A stretch of DNA of 50,620 bases from Gammaproteobacteria bacterium (GCA_028293725.1 JAQGOE010000340.1:1-50620); one strand, 5' to 3'; shown: positions 26,445 to 35,882, counted from the stretch's first letter. Made by a program: numbers and translations. Notes: generated by a model not told the origin, from the letters alone.

Positions 26445-27500
26445 CTAGCGGTAGCGCGCGAGGACCTTGTCCAGCCCCTTTGAGCCGGGTGACAACGCCT
26501 CATACGAGAGGCTGTTGAGCGGCGCATCGGGGGTGGCGTTGATGTCATGGAATTCGCTTTCCGACTCTTCCACGTACAGCATTCCGGTCAGGTACTCGCC
26601 GGCCTTCATACGCTCCTGGATCTGGGCGGCGGCGGCGATCCGGTTCGTCGGGTCATACGCGTGTTCGAGCTTTCGCAGCACGATACGGCTGCCGTCGTGC
26701 ATGACCACGGGTAAAGTTTCACCCGCCTGGTAGTCCGCCACGATCTCACGCTCGAGCGGTACGAAGTCGGCATGCACCGCCGGCTCGTAGTGCTCGCGGG
26801 TGTAGGCGTAACTCTTGGTGGAGCCCTCGTGGTCGTTGAACGTCACGCAGGGCGAGAGTACGTCGATGAGCGCAAAGCCCTTGTGCTTCAGTCCCGCCTG
26901 GATGAGCGGTACCAGTTGGCGCTTGTCGCCGGAGAAGCTGCGCGCCACGAACGAGGCCCCGAGCGTCATCGCCAGCAGCACCGGGTCGATCGGCGGTTGG
27001 AAGTTGGTTTCACCTTTCTTGGCCTTGGTGCCGATGTCCGCCGAAGCCGAGAACTGCCCCTTGGTGAGACCGTACACCCCGTTGTTCTCGATGATGTACA
27101 ACATGTTGACGTTGCGCCGGATCGCGTGGCAGAACTGCCCGAGGCCGATCGACAACGTATCCCCGTCGCCGGACACACCGATGTAGTGCAGATTGCGGTT
27201 GGCCGCGTTCGCACCCATGGCGATCGACGGCATGCGGCCGTGCACCGAGTTGAATCCGTGGCCGCCGCTCACGAAGTAAGCGGTGGTTTTCGACGAGCAG
27301 CCGATGCCGGAGAGTTTCACGACATTCTGCGGTTCGAGCGACAACTCCCAACAGGCCTCCGTGATGGCGGCCGTGATGGAGTCGTGCCCGCAGCCGGCGC
27401 AGAGCGTGGAGAGCGCGCCTTCGTAGTCGCGACGGGTGAAACCCAGCTCATTGCGGGGCAGCGAAGGATGGGCAACTTTCGGCTTGGTGATATAGGTCAT
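26445..27500 (-). CDS. korB: 2-oxoacid:acceptor oxidoreductase, beta (TPP-binding) subunit
   Basis: 351 residues. It has the CAGCGHD segment near the N-terminus, KLSGIGCSSK, and the thiamine-diphosphate/Mg motif GDGDTLSIGLGQ to NNGVYGLTKGQ. It is the catalytic beta subunit that decarboxylates a 2-oxoacid, most likely 2-oxoglutarate, and forms acyl-CoA. The length exceeds the smallest archaeal beta subunits owing to a C-terminal extension (from about 285). It starts 12 bases after korA and is last in the operon. Substrate assignment rests on family resemblance to two-subunit plus flavoprotein enzymes of Azoarcus/Thauera. Confidence 0.88.
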   Translation of the reverse strand: MTYITKPKVAHPSLPRNELGFTRRDYEGALSTLCAGCGHDSITAAITEACWELSLEPQNVVKLSGIGCSSKTTAYFVSGGHGFNSVHGRMPSIAMGANAANRNLHYIGVSGDGDTLSIGLGQFCHAIRRNVNMLYIIENNGVYGLTKGQFSASADIGTKAKKGETNFQPPIDPVLLAMTLGASFVARSFSGDKRQLVPLIQAGLKHKGFALIDVLSPCVTFNDHEGSTKSYAYTREHYEPAVHADFVPLEREIVADYQAGETLPVVMHDGSRIVLRKLEHAYDPTNRIAAAAQIQERMKAGEYLTGMLYVEESESEFHDINATPDAPLNSLSYEALSPGSKGLDKVLARYR

Positions 27501-27512
27501 ACGGGCTTTCTC

Positions 27513-29357
27513 TCAGCCGGCCGCGGCGTCTTTGCGGCGCGCCAGATCGCGTGGACGGATCTCCGCGAGCACCCCATCGACGATGAACGTCGAGGAAATA
27601 GGCAACCCGTTGTAATGCAACAGCGAGCGCAGCTTCGACTTCTCGACCGGCGACTCGAGTGTCAGCAGCGCACGGAACTGCGCGTCGCGGTTCTGCTCGA
27701 CGACAAACAGCAGTTTGTGGGCGGCCACAAAACGCTCCACGTCCTCACTGAAGGGGAAGGAGCGCACCCGCATGTAGTCGACCCGGACATCGTGTGTCTT
27801 CAGGATGTCCATCGCTTCGTGTATGGCGCCTTCGCAACTGCCGATCGACACAATGCCGATCTCGCTTCCCGCGGTCGCATCGATGACCGCACGCGGCACG
27901 AGTTTCTTTGCCGTATCCCACTTCTTCAACAGCCGGTCTAGCAGGATCTGGTACTCGACCGAGTCCTCGGTGTAGGTACCGTACTGTGTGTGACCCGAGC
28001 CGCGGGTGAAATAGGCTCCTTTCGGTGTAACACCCGGGAGGGTGCGATAACCGATGCCGTCACCGTCCTTATCGAGGTAACGGTAGAACTTCTCGAGCTT
28101 CTCGATGGCTTCCTTGTCGAGGACCTTGCCCCGATCCGGCCGATAGCTGTCGTCCCACTTGAGGTCGCGGCACATCCAATCGTTCATGCCGATATCCAGA
28201 TCGGAAAGCACGAACACCGGAGTTTGCAGCCGTTCGGCGAGATCGAACGCCTGCACAGCCATGTAGAAGCATTCTTCCGGGTTCGCTGGATACAGGCACA
28301 CATGACGGGTGTCGCCGTGGGACGCGTACGCGCACTCCATGAGATCACACTGTTGCGTGCGCGTCGGCATGCCGGTGGAAGGCCCTACGCGTTGGATATC
28401 AAAGATCACCGCGGGCACTTCAGCGTAGTACGCGAGACCCAGGAACTCGTTCATGAGCGAGATGCCCGGCCCGGAGGTCGCGGTGAACGCGCGCGCTCCG
28501 TTCCACATCGCACCGATCACCATTCCGATCGCGGCGAGCTCATCCTCCGCCTGGATGAACGCGAAGTTCTTCCGACCGGTGTCCGGATCCACCCGCATGC
28601 GGTCGCAGAACCCCTTGTAAGCGTCCATCACCGACGTCGATGGAGTAATGGGATACCACGCCGCGACAGTGGCACCCGCGAACACGCACCCGAGGGCCGC
28701 GGCGGTGTTGCCGTCGATGAGAACGTGGCCCGCCGTCTTGTCCATTTTCTGGACGTGCAACGGCAGCGGACAGGTGAAATTCGCCTTCGCGAACTCATAC
28801 CCGAGCTGGATCGCTTTCATGTTGCTGTCGACGAGCTGCGGCTTTTTAGCGTACGTCTCCGCAAGCAACTTGCGCATGAGCTCGAGATCCAGATCGAGCA
28901 GAGCCGCTAGCACCCCCGCATAACAGATGTTCTTCATCAGGATGCGCGTCCGCACGCCGTTGAAGTTCTCGTTGCACAGCCGGGCGAGCGGCACACCCAG
29001 GACCGTGATGTCCTCGCGCTTCAACAGCGCGGGACGCGGCCAGGTCGAGTCGTAAATGAGAAAGCCGCCGGGCGCGACTTCCTTCGCATCCTTTGCATAG
29101 GTCTCCGCATTCATGGCGACCATGATGTCGACGCGGCCCGAGCGCGCGACATAGCCATCCTTGGTTACGCGGATCTCGTACCAGGTCGGCAGTCCCTGGA
29201 TGTTGGAGGGGAAGTAGTTCTTGCCCATCACCGGAATGCCGCTGCGGAAGATGGACTTCATCAGCAGCGTGTTGGCGCTGGCGGATCCGGTGCCGTTGAC
29301 CGTCGCGATCTTGATCGCGAAGTCGTTCACTCTTTTGTCGACGCTCGAGGGAATCAT
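27513..29357 (-). CDS. korA: 2-oxoacid:acceptor oxidoreductase, fused gamma-alpha subunit
   Basis: 614 residues. The N-terminal gamma domain (about 15-195: GTGSASANTLLMKSIFRSG) is fused to the alpha domain with AWYPITPSTSVMDAY and a conserved EDELAAIGMVIGA. Together with the beta subunit it forms the CoA-dependent oxidoreductase core. The frame continues upstream to 29924, but the true start is the ATG at 29357, whose ATGA overlaps the korC stop by four bases. The fused gamma-alpha form is the usual bacterial KGOR arrangement. Confidence 0.9.
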   Translation of the reverse strand: MIPSSVDKRVNDFAIKIATVNGTGSASANTLLMKSIFRSGIPVMGKNYFPSNIQGLPTWYEIRVTKDGYVARSGRVDIMVAMNAETYAKDAKEVAPGGFLIYDSTWPRPALLKREDITVLGVPLARLCNENFNGVRTRILMKNICYAGVLAALLDLDLELMRKLLAETYAKKPQLVDSNMKAIQLGYEFAKANFTCPLPLHVQKMDKTAGHVLIDGNTAAALGCVFAGATVAAWYPITPSTSVMDAYKGFCDRMRVDPDTGRKNFAFIQAEDELAAIGMVIGAMWNGARAFTATSGPGISLMNEFLGLAYYAEVPAVIFDIQRVGPSTGMPTRTQQCDLMECAYASHGDTRHVCLYPANPEECFYMAVQAFDLAERLQTPVFVLSDLDIGMNDWMCRDLKWDDSYRPDRGKVLDKEAIEKLEKFYRYLDKDGDGIGYRTLPGVTPKGAYFTRGSGHTQYGTYTEDSVEYQILLDRLLKKWDTAKKLVPRAVIDATAGSEIGIVSIGSCEGAIHEAMDILKTHDVRVDYMRVRSFPFSEDVERFVAAHKLLFVVEQNRDAQFRALLTLESPVEKSKLRSLLHYNGLPISSTFIVDGVLAEIRPRDLARRKDAAAG

Positions 29358-31168
29358 GCGATTTTCGGTTCCTTGGCCAGCAACACTCGCGCCTCGTCCT
29401 GCGCGTGTGGCCAGTGTACGTAGGACTTCTGCATGTCCCACGCCGCGGTGGGGCAGCGCTCGGCACACAGACCGCAATGAACGCAGAGGTCTTCGTCCTT
29501 CACCATGACCCGGCCGGTCTGCGGCAGCGGCGCCGAAACCAGCAGGGGTTGCGCGAGATTCTTCGCGGGCGCCTTCAGGCGCGTGCGCAGATCGGCCTCG
29601 TCGCTGTTGCTCGTCATGGTCAGACAGTCGACCGGGCAGATGTCGATACAGGCATCGCACTCGATGCACAGCTTCGCGGTAAAGACGGTCTGCACGTCGC
29701 AGTTGAGACAGCGTTGGACTTCCTGGGCCGCCTGTTCCGCCGTGAAGCCGAGCTCCACCTCGATGTTGAGTTTCTTGAAACGCTCCTTGAGCGATACGTG
29801 CGGCACGAGCCGGCGCTCCACGGGCGCGTAGTCGTTGGAGTACGACCACTCGTGCATGCCCATCTTGCGGCTCTGCAGGTTGACACCCGGCGCCAGGCGC
29901 TCCGCCACCGGCTCTCCGTGGCAATGGCGGTGGATGGAGATGGCGGCCTGGTGACCGTGCTCCACGGCCCAGATGATGTTCTTCGGGCCGAAAGCGGCGT
30001 CACCGCCGAAGAAGACACCGGGACGGCTGGACTGAAACGTCGTGGTATCGACGGTCGGTACTTCCCACTTGTCGAATTCGATGCCCAGATCCCGCTCGAT
30101 CCACGGAAAGGCGTTCTCCTGGCCGATGGCGAGAATCACGTCGTCGGCCGGCACGAATTCCTCGGCCAAGATGCGCTCGCCGGTGATCCGGCCCTGCGCG
30201 TCGATGTCATATTCCATCTTGTCGAACAACATTCCCGTGAGCTTGCCGTCGGCGACGACAAACGATTTCGGCGAGTAGTTGACGACGATGTCGACGCTCT
30301 CCGCCTCGGCATCCTCCAGCTCCCAGGCAGAGGCTTTGAAGAACCCGCGAGGTTTGCGCGCCATCACTTTCACACTGCGCGCTCCGAGCCGCAGACTCGT
30401 GCGGCAACAGTCCATCGCCGTGTTGCCCACACCGATGATGAGTACGCGCTCGCCGATCTTGTCGATGTGGCCGAACGCGACCGACTCGAGCCAGGCGATG
30501 CCGATATGCACATTGGCCGCGGCCGCCTCGCGCCCCGGAAGGCGCAGCTCTTTGCCCTTGGGAGCACCGGAGCCGACGAACACCGCGTCGAATCCCCCGC
30601 TCGCGAGCAGCTCGCGCATGCTCTTGATGGGATGGTTGAGCTTCAGATCCACACCCATGCCCGTGATCTGGCCGATCTCATCGTTGAGCACGGCGTGGGG
30701 CAGTCGGAAGGAGGGGATGTTGGTCCGCATGAGACCGCCGGGCTCGCCCGACTGCTCGAAAATAGTGACCTGGTAGCCCAGTGGCATGAGGTCATTCGCG
30801 ACCGTCAAAGACGCGCAGCCGGCGCCGATCAGGGCGACCCGTTTACCGTTCTTGAGCTGCGGAATCTTGGGCAACCGCCCCGTGATGTCGTCACGGTGAT
30901 CGGCCGCGACGCGCTTCAGGCGGCAGATCGCGACAGGCTGCTCCTCGACCCGCGTGCGCCGGCAGGCGGGCTCGCAGGGCCGATCGCAGACCCGGCCGAG
31001 GATGCCTGGGAAGACATTCGAGTGCCGGTTCACCATGTAAGCGTCGGTAAATCGGCCTTGCGCGATCAGACGGATGTACTCAGGGACATCGGTGTGGGCC
31101 GGACAGGCCCACTGGCAATCCACGACTCGATGGTAGTAGTCGGGATGCGCGGTATTGGTCGGTTCCAT
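29354..31168 (-). CDS. korC: GltD-like FAD oxidoreductase with C-terminal 2[4Fe-4S] ferredoxin domain (third KOR subunit)
   Basis: 604 residues. The N-terminal helical Fe-S domain has cysteines at 18, 22, 61, 65, 69 and 82. Next are two Rossmann folds for FAD (VALIGAGCASLT) and NAD(P) (VLIIGVGNTAMDC), as in the glutamate synthase small subunit. A C-terminal ferredoxin module has CIECDACIDICP and CVHCGLCAERCP. It would pass electrons between the 2-oxoacid oxidoreductase core and NAD(P)H. This arrangement matches the 2-oxoglutarate:NADP+ oxidoreductase described from Azoarcus evansii. First gene of the operon, with a candidate promoter upstream. Confidence 0.88.
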   Translation of the reverse strand: MEPTNTAHPDYYHRVVDCQWACPAHTDVPEYIRLIAQGRFTDAYMVNRHSNVFPGILGRVCDRPCEPACRRTRVEEQPVAICRLKRVAADHRDDITGRLPKIPQLKNGKRVALIGAGCASLTVANDLMPLGYQVTIFEQSGEPGGLMRTNIPSFRLPHAVLNDEIGQITGMGVDLKLNHPIKSMRELLASGGFDAVFVGSGAPKGKELRLPGREAAAANVHIGIAWLESVAFGHIDKIGERVLIIGVGNTAMDCCRTSLRLGARSVKVMARKPRGFFKASAWELEDAEAESVDIVVNYSPKSFVVADGKLTGMLFDKMEYDIDAQGRITGERILAEEFVPADDVILAIGQENAFPWIERDLGIEFDKWEVPTVDTTTFQSSRPGVFFGGDAAFGPKNIIWAVEHGHQAAISIHRHCHGEPVAERLAPGVNLQSRKMGMHEWSYSNDYAPVERRLVPHVSLKERFKKLNIEVELGFTAEQAAQEVQRCLNCDVQTVFTAKLCIECDACIDICPVDCLTMTSNSDEADLRTRLKAPAKNLAQPLLVSAPLPQTGRVMVKDEDLCVHCGLCAERCPTAAWDMQKSYVHWPHAQDEARVLLAKEPKIA

Positions 31169-31217
31169 TAATGCCCCGCGTCCTGCGGGAGGCCCTCATA
31201 TGGTGCAAGGGAGGCTA

Positions 31218-31245
31218 AGTATAGAGGCCTGAGCCCTAATGTCAC
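31218..31245 (-). promoter_or_regulatory. Candidate sigma-70 promoter of korCAB
   Basis: On the minus strand GTGACA (five of six to TTGACA) and TATACT (five of six to TATAAT) are spaced by 16 bases. Transcription would start near 31211, about 43 bases before the korC ATG. Confidence 0.5.
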
Positions 31246-31252
31246 CGTCGTC

Positions 31253-31290
31253 GCAGCATGATCACACCATGCTGCTGCTATGCAGCATGG
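31253..31290. repeat. Three alternating copies of an 8-mer forming rival hairpins
   Basis: GCAGCATG at 31253-31260, its complement CATGCTGC at 31268-31275, and GCAGCATG again at 31282-31289. The middle copy can pair with either neighbour; the right-hand hairpin is 9 bp long and holds the kinase stop codon in its loop. It may act as a terminator for the kinase gene. Confidence 0.45.
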
Positions 31291-33095
31291 GCGTTTTCCC
31301 GCAACAGATTGGCAATCAGCGTCCTTAACCGCGCTGGATTCAATGGCTTATGCAGGATGGGTAGGCCACTGGCCTCGGCGTCCCGCAGCCGGTCGGGTGC
31401 CGTGTCACCCGTTACCAGCAGGGCAGGAATATCCACGTTGAACTCGTTTCGGAGCAGTTCCACGACCTCGATGCCATTTTCCCCGCCCCGCAGCCGGTAG
31501 TCCGAGATGATGAGGTCGGGAAGGCGCTGCACGCTCACGAGCTGCTGGAGCATCTCCTTGCCCGAGCCGGCCGTGAGGACCTCGCATTGCCATTTGCGCA
31601 ACAGGGCCGCCATGCCTTCCTGGACCGCTCCCTCGTCGTCAATAACGAGTACCAGGGCGCCGGCCAGATCGAATACCCCCGCCGTGTCGGGATTGCTCTC
31701 GATCGGTACGTAGTTTTCCCGCGCGCCGAGAGGCACGGTGATGGCGAACATCGAGCCCTTACCCACTGCAGAACGCAATTCCACCGGGTGATCCAGGAGG
31801 AGCGACAGACGCTGCACGATGGCGAGCCCGAGACCAAGGCCTTTGCGCCGGTCGCGCTCGGGATTCTCGAGCTGATAGAACTCGCGGAAGATCTCCGCGT
31901 GCCGCTCAGCCGGAATCCCGCGGCCGGTATCCCACACCTCGATCCGAACGGTGTTGCCTCGCCGGCGACAACCAAGCACAACTCCGCCGCGATCGGTGTA
32001 GCGCACGGCGTTTGCGAGGAGGTTACGGACGATCCGACCGAGTAGCGACGGGTCGCTCACGACGTGCACGCCCGTCTTCATGACGGTCAGCGACACCCGC
32101 TTCTGACGAGCGATCGGCGCGTATTCGAAGCGCACCCGGTCGAACACTATCGCCAAGGGAATCGTGGTCACGACCGGCTGCACGACACCTGCATCGAGAC
32201 GCGAGATGTCCAGCAGAGCGTTGAACAGCTCCTCCATCGCGTCTACCGAATGACGGATGTTGCCGATAACCTGGCGCTCGCGGTTGGCGAGTGGCGACTC
32301 TTCCAACGCCTGTACGAACAAGCCGAGCGCGTGCAGCGGTTGGCGCAAGTCATGGCTGGCGGCGGCGAGGAAGCGCGACTTGGCGATGTTGGCCTCCTCG
32401 GCGACTTCCTTGCGCCGGCGCAACTCCTCGATCAGGCCGGAGTTTTCATAACGAAGACTGATGAACTCGTCGATGGAGCCGTACACGCGCAACGCGAACA
32501 GGGTCATGAGCACGACATAGAGAATCATCAGCGCGCTCGTCGTCACATGCAGCAGATCGTCCTCGCGCATGAAAATCACGGCCGCCGGCAGGATCGCGGG
32601 ATACATGAAAGCGAAGAAGGACGGCATCACCGAACCGGAAGCGTATACGCAGCCCGAACCCATCCCGAGCAGCCCCATGGTGAGGAAGAGCTGGTACGCC
32701 AACCCCTGCGGGACGTACATCACCACGGCGCCCACACCCCAGATAACGCCGGCGAACAAGGAGCCCACGATCGCGTACGTGCGCCACGGGCCGATGTCCT
32801 CTGGGCGGGGGTCGATGCGCTCGAACGCGCGCCATTGGAAAAACCGGCCCAAGGTCCATGCGTACACCGACCCCATCCACACCAACACCTTCCAGGGCGC
32901 GACGCCTTTCGCCAGGGCCGCCCCCATGAGAGTGGCGATGACGGCACTGCCGACCATCGCGATGGGCATATTTCGGTATTGCGTGCGGACCTTCTCGTTC
33001 TCCACGAGCAGATCGCGGACGGCCAGCCGCTCCGCCAGCAGCGGATCGGCCGGCGCGATCGGAAATTCTTCCGTTGCGGGTGCCTCGGTCGCCAT
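31278..33095 (-). CDS. Hybrid histidine kinase with intact receiver (kinase 1)
   Basis: 605 residues. An N-terminal membrane region with about six helices (45-65, 68-88, 106-127, 132-155, 160-176, 188-205) leads by a coiled coil to the kinase core: H248 in ASHDLRQPLHAL, N-box RNLLANAVRYTD, and G-boxes DTGRGIP and GLGLGLAIV. A C-terminal receiver has the acidic pair 486-487, phosphoacceptor D532 and K583. It is a paralogue of the kinase at 34095. The NarL-type regulator lies between them, divergent from this gene, so the three probably form one pathway. The signal is unknown. Confidence 0.9.
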   Translation of the reverse strand: MATEAPATEEFPIAPADPLLAERLAVRDLLVENEKVRTQYRNMPIAMVGSAVIATLMGAALAKGVAPWKVLVWMGSVYAWTLGRFFQWRAFERIDPRPEDIGPWRTYAIVGSLFAGVIWGVGAVVMYVPQGLAYQLFLTMGLLGMGSGCVYASGSVMPSFFAFMYPAILPAAVIFMREDDLLHVTTSALMILYVVLMTLFALRVYGSIDEFISLRYENSGLIEELRRRKEVAEEANIAKSRFLAAASHDLRQPLHALGLFVQALEESPLANRERQVIGNIRHSVDAMEELFNALLDISRLDAGVVQPVVTTIPLAIVFDRVRFEYAPIARQKRVSLTVMKTGVHVVSDPSLLGRIVRNLLANAVRYTDRGGVVLGCRRRGNTVRIEVWDTGRGIPAERHAEIFREFYQLENPERDRRKGLGLGLAIVQRLSLLLDHPVELRSAVGKGSMFAITVPLGARENYVPIESNPDTAGVFDLAGALVLVIDDEGAVQEGMAALLRKWQCEVLTAGSGKEMLQQLVSVQRLPDLIISDYRLRGGENGIEVVELLRNEFNVDIPALLVTGDTAPDRLRDAEASGLPILHKPLNPARLRTLIANLLRENAHAA

Positions 33096-33425
33096 GGAAG
33101 GCAGCCTAGCACTTGCCGGGACCTTAGGGCGCTCGGGGCTCCGGACGGCGCGGGCGCGCTAAAGGTCGTAGATTGTCGCCACCCGTAGGCGCCGACGAAC
33201 TGCGACAGGTGTGCTTTCTCACACAGTCTTGCGTAAACTCCGAGTTAAATAAGTAAACAGAGATAGAAGACTTCTCAACACGGACGAAGTACATTCAAAC
33301 TGGCTTTTTTACCGGTAGCGTTCCGACGCCAACGAAGTCAAGCTGCTGCGCCGATGCTGGGACCAAGGTCCACTTGGCGCGCAGAGCCCCGTTCACGCAG
33401 ACTGTTTGGATACTCCCTGCAGAAC
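33096..33425. other. 330-bp divergent intergenic region between kinase 1 and the NarL-type regulator
   Basis: The stretch 33225-33310 is notably A/T-rich against the GC-rich surroundings (for example GTTAAATAAGTAAAC, TGGCTTTTTTACC), as expected for a promoter region serving the regulator. A short dyad GTGTG-ctttct-CACAC lies at 33209-33224. I could not fix a convincing -35/-10 pair. Confidence 0.5.
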
Positions 33426-34091
33426 ATGTCCCTGAAAGTACTCGTCATTGACGACCACCCTCTAGTACAGCAAGGGGTCGCAGTAGCACTGGAATCGCTC
33501 GGACACGAGACGCAAGTCATGTCCGCGCGCGACGCCGAACAAGGAATGGCCATGGCCGCCGCCAATCCTGACCTCGACCTCGTGCTACTCGATCTCGCCC
33601 TGCCCGGAATGAGCGGCTTCGGTTTGATCGGTCGGCTACACGAACGGTTTCCGTCGTTGCCGGTCGTCGTGCTATCGGCTCTCGAAGATCCCGAGAACGT
33701 CCGGCAGACCATCAACTCCGGGGCGATGGGCTTCGTGCCGAAATCCGCACCTACGCGCGTGCTACTCGAGGTTTTGCAACAGGTCCTCGAAGGCAACGTC
33801 AGCGTGCCGGCGAATCTGCAGGGCAGCGCGGGCCTGTCGAACGGCTCGGCCGGAACCGCCGCGACGGATTCGCCGCAGCCCATGCCGGATGTCGGCCTCC
33901 TGACTCTGCGTCAGCTCGAGGTCCTGTCCCGCGTTTGTCAGGGCAAGACCAATAAGCAGATCGCCACCGAGCTCGGTCTGTCCGAGAAGACGGTGAAAGC
34001 GCACGTCACCGCGATCTTCAAGGTGTTGGGTGTCGTAAACCGGACGCAAGCGGTGCTCGTCGCCCGCCGCGTCGGCATGATGAACACCTGA
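33426..34091 (+). CDS. NarL/LuxR-family response regulator
   Basis: 221 residues. Receiver domain: D9-D10, phosphoacceptor D56 (LVLLDLALPGM) and lysine in GFVPKSA. A Ser/Gly-rich linker leads to a C-terminal LuxR-type helix-turn-helix: LTLRQLEVLSRVCQGKTNKQ and LGLSEKTVKAHV. It is flanked by two related hybrid kinases and is the natural output for both. The frame is open to 33354; the ATG at 33426 begins MSLKVLVIDDH right at the receiver. Its stop is three bases from the stop of kinase 2, on the other strand. Confidence 0.9.
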   Translation: MSLKVLVIDDHPLVQQGVAVALESLGHETQVMSARDAEQGMAMAAANPDLDLVLLDLALPGMSGFGLIGRLHERFPSLPVVVLSALEDPENVRQTINSGAMGFVPKSAPTRVLLEVLQQVLEGNVSVPANLQGSAGLSNGSAGTAATDSPQPMPDVGLLTLRQLEVLSRVCQGKTNKQIATELGLSEKTVKAHVTAIFKVLGVVNRTQAVLVARRVGMMNT

Positions 34092-34094
34092 AGT

Positions 34095-35882
34095 TCAGCT
34101 CGCGCGCCGCGCCCGGGCCACGGGCGCGTGTAATAAATTGTTGACGAGTGTGCGCAGCCGGCCCGCGTGAAAGGGCCGGTGCAGCACCGGCAGGCCGTCG
34201 CGCTCTGCAACAGATCCGGCCGTCGCGCTGACCAGCAGCGCGGGCACCTCGACGTTGAATTCATTTCGCAGCATTTCAACCACCGCGGTACCGTTTTCGC
34301 CCGGCGCCGGGCCGTCCGCGATGATGAGATCGGGCAGACGCCGCAGGCCACCGAGGCTCGCCAGCATCTCGGCGCCTGAAGCGGCCGTCAAAACCTCGCA
34401 GTTCCAGCTCGTCAGCAACTCCTTCAGAGCCTCGCGGCCGGTGAGATCGCTCTGTACCAGCAGAGCCAGCCGCCCGTTGAGGTCGAAGCAAGCGGTGATC
34501 TCCGCAAGCGGGTCCAGAAGGGCGTAATCGTCGTGATGGCCGCGGGCGACGGTCACGGCGAACACCGAGCCTTTGCCGACCGTCGAACGCAACTCCACGA
34601 CGTGCCCGAGCAGCTTCGCCAGCCGCTCGACAATCGCAAGTCCGAGCCCGAGTCCCTTGCGCCGGTCGCGCTCGGGATTCCCGAGCTGCGCGAATTCGTG
34701 GAAAATCTCGGCGTGCTTCTCGGCGGGTATGCCCGCTCCCGTATCCCAAACTTCCACACTCACCTGCTCGCCGCGACGCCGGCAGCCGATCGTGACCCGG
34801 CCGCGCTCGGTGTAGCGCACGGCATTCGCCACCAGGTTGCGGACAATCCGCGCCAGCAGAGTTGGATCGCTGCGTACGTACAGCGAAGTTGCCATAACAT
34901 GCAGCGCCAGCCCTTTCTGTTTTGCCACCGGCGCATATTCGAAGGCGAGCCGCTCGAACACCTCGGCGAGCGGAATCGTGTCGAGCCGGGCGCGGACCGC
35001 TCCCGCGTCGAGCCGCGAGATATCGAGAAGCGCGTCGAACAACTCCTCCATCGAATCCACGGAGCGGCGCACGTTGCCGACAAGTTGGTGTGCGTGGGCC
35101 GGAAGGGGAGTGTCCTCCAACGCCTGCACGAACAATTCGAGAGCGTGCAGCGGTTGGCGCAGATCATGGCTGGCTACAGCGAGGAAGCGCGACTTGGCAA
35201 CGTTCGCATCCTCGGCGGCCTTCTTCTGAGCGCGCAACTCGTCCACCAGCTCGAGGTTCTGCAGCCGGACGTCGGCCGACGCTCGCAGTGCCCGCCACAG
35301 CCTGCGCCCGTAGAGAACCATGAGCGGTGCGGACGCAAGAGTGGCGAGTCCGATCAGCACACGCCACAGATCGCCACCGAGTAGAAAAGGCACCGACGCG
35401 AGCACGAAAGTCGGGTACACGAAGGCCCGGAAGGCCGGCAGATACGGCGCGGCGATGTACGTGGAGGTGAAAGCGAGGCCGGTCGTGACGAGCAGCACGA
35501 CGATCTGGTCCGAGAAGTTTCCCGGTATATTCAAAACGATACCGGTGGCGCCCCAGACGATACCCGCCAGCGCGGCCGAGATGACCGCATACCGGCCCCA
35601 GCGAGGGGCATCCGCATCGGCGGGATTCACGCGCAGGAACCATTTCCACAGCGCGATCCGGATCGCGCAGTTGACGTAAACTGCGATGAGCCACGGCACG
35701 ACGGCTCGCGCCGGCGCCTTGTCGTACAACGCCGCCGCCATGAAGCTCGCGGTGACCGCTCCTCCGATGAACGCTCCGGGCATGTTGCCGTATTGCGCTC
35801 GAATGAGCTCGGCACCGATGATCTGTTCCCTGCCCGGGACTTCCGGCGTCCGGCGGCTGGATTCGACGTCCAGTGTCTGCAT
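34095..35882 (-). CDS. Hybrid histidine kinase with degenerate receiver (kinase 2)
   Basis: 595 residues, a paralogue of kinase 1 with the same layout: about six membrane helices, H239 in ASHDLRQPLHAL, N-box RNLVANAVRYTE, and GLGLGLAIVERL. The C-terminal receiver is decayed: the acidic pair is replaced by Q477-S478 (LLVQSD) and the conserved lysine by R569 (LHRPF), although D523 remains (LIIADG). It probably cannot be phosphorylated normally. The kinase core looks fully active. The N-terminal head (1-30) differs from kinase 1. Confidence 0.9.
   Translation of the reverse strand: MQTLDVESSRRTPEVPGREQIIGAELIRAQYGNMPGAFIGGAVTASFMAAALYDKAPARAVVPWLIAVYVNCAIRIALWKWFLRVNPADADAPRWGRYAVISAALAGIVWGATGIVLNIPGNFSDQIVVLLVTTGLAFTSTYIAAPYLPAFRAFVYPTFVLASVPFLLGGDLWRVLIGLATLASAPLMVLYGRRLWRALRASADVRLQNLELVDELRAQKKAAEDANVAKSRFLAVASHDLRQPLHALELFVQALEDTPLPAHAHQLVGNVRRSVDSMEELFDALLDISRLDAGAVRARLDTIPLAEVFERLAFEYAPVAKQKGLALHVMATSLYVRSDPTLLARIVRNLVANAVRYTERGRVTIGCRRRGEQVSVEVWDTGAGIPAEKHAEIFHEFAQLGNPERDRRKGLGLGLAIVERLAKLLGHVVELRSTVGKGSVFAVTVARGHHDDYALLDPLAEITACFDLNGRLALLVQSDLTGREALKELLTSWNCEVLTAASGAEMLASLGGLRRLPDLIIADGPAPGENGTAVVEMLRNEFNVEVPALLVSATAGSVAERDGLPVLHRPFHAGRLRTLVNNLLHAPVARARRAS

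Noticed and set aside
29358..29924. Upstream extension of korA
   Set aside because: It overlaps the ferredoxin part of korC in another frame; the ATGA overlap at 29354-29357 marks the real start.
29405..31171. 588-codon open frame opposite korC
   Set aside because: It is a shadow of korC, rich in Arg/Asp/Val/His, with no domain and no ribosome binding site.
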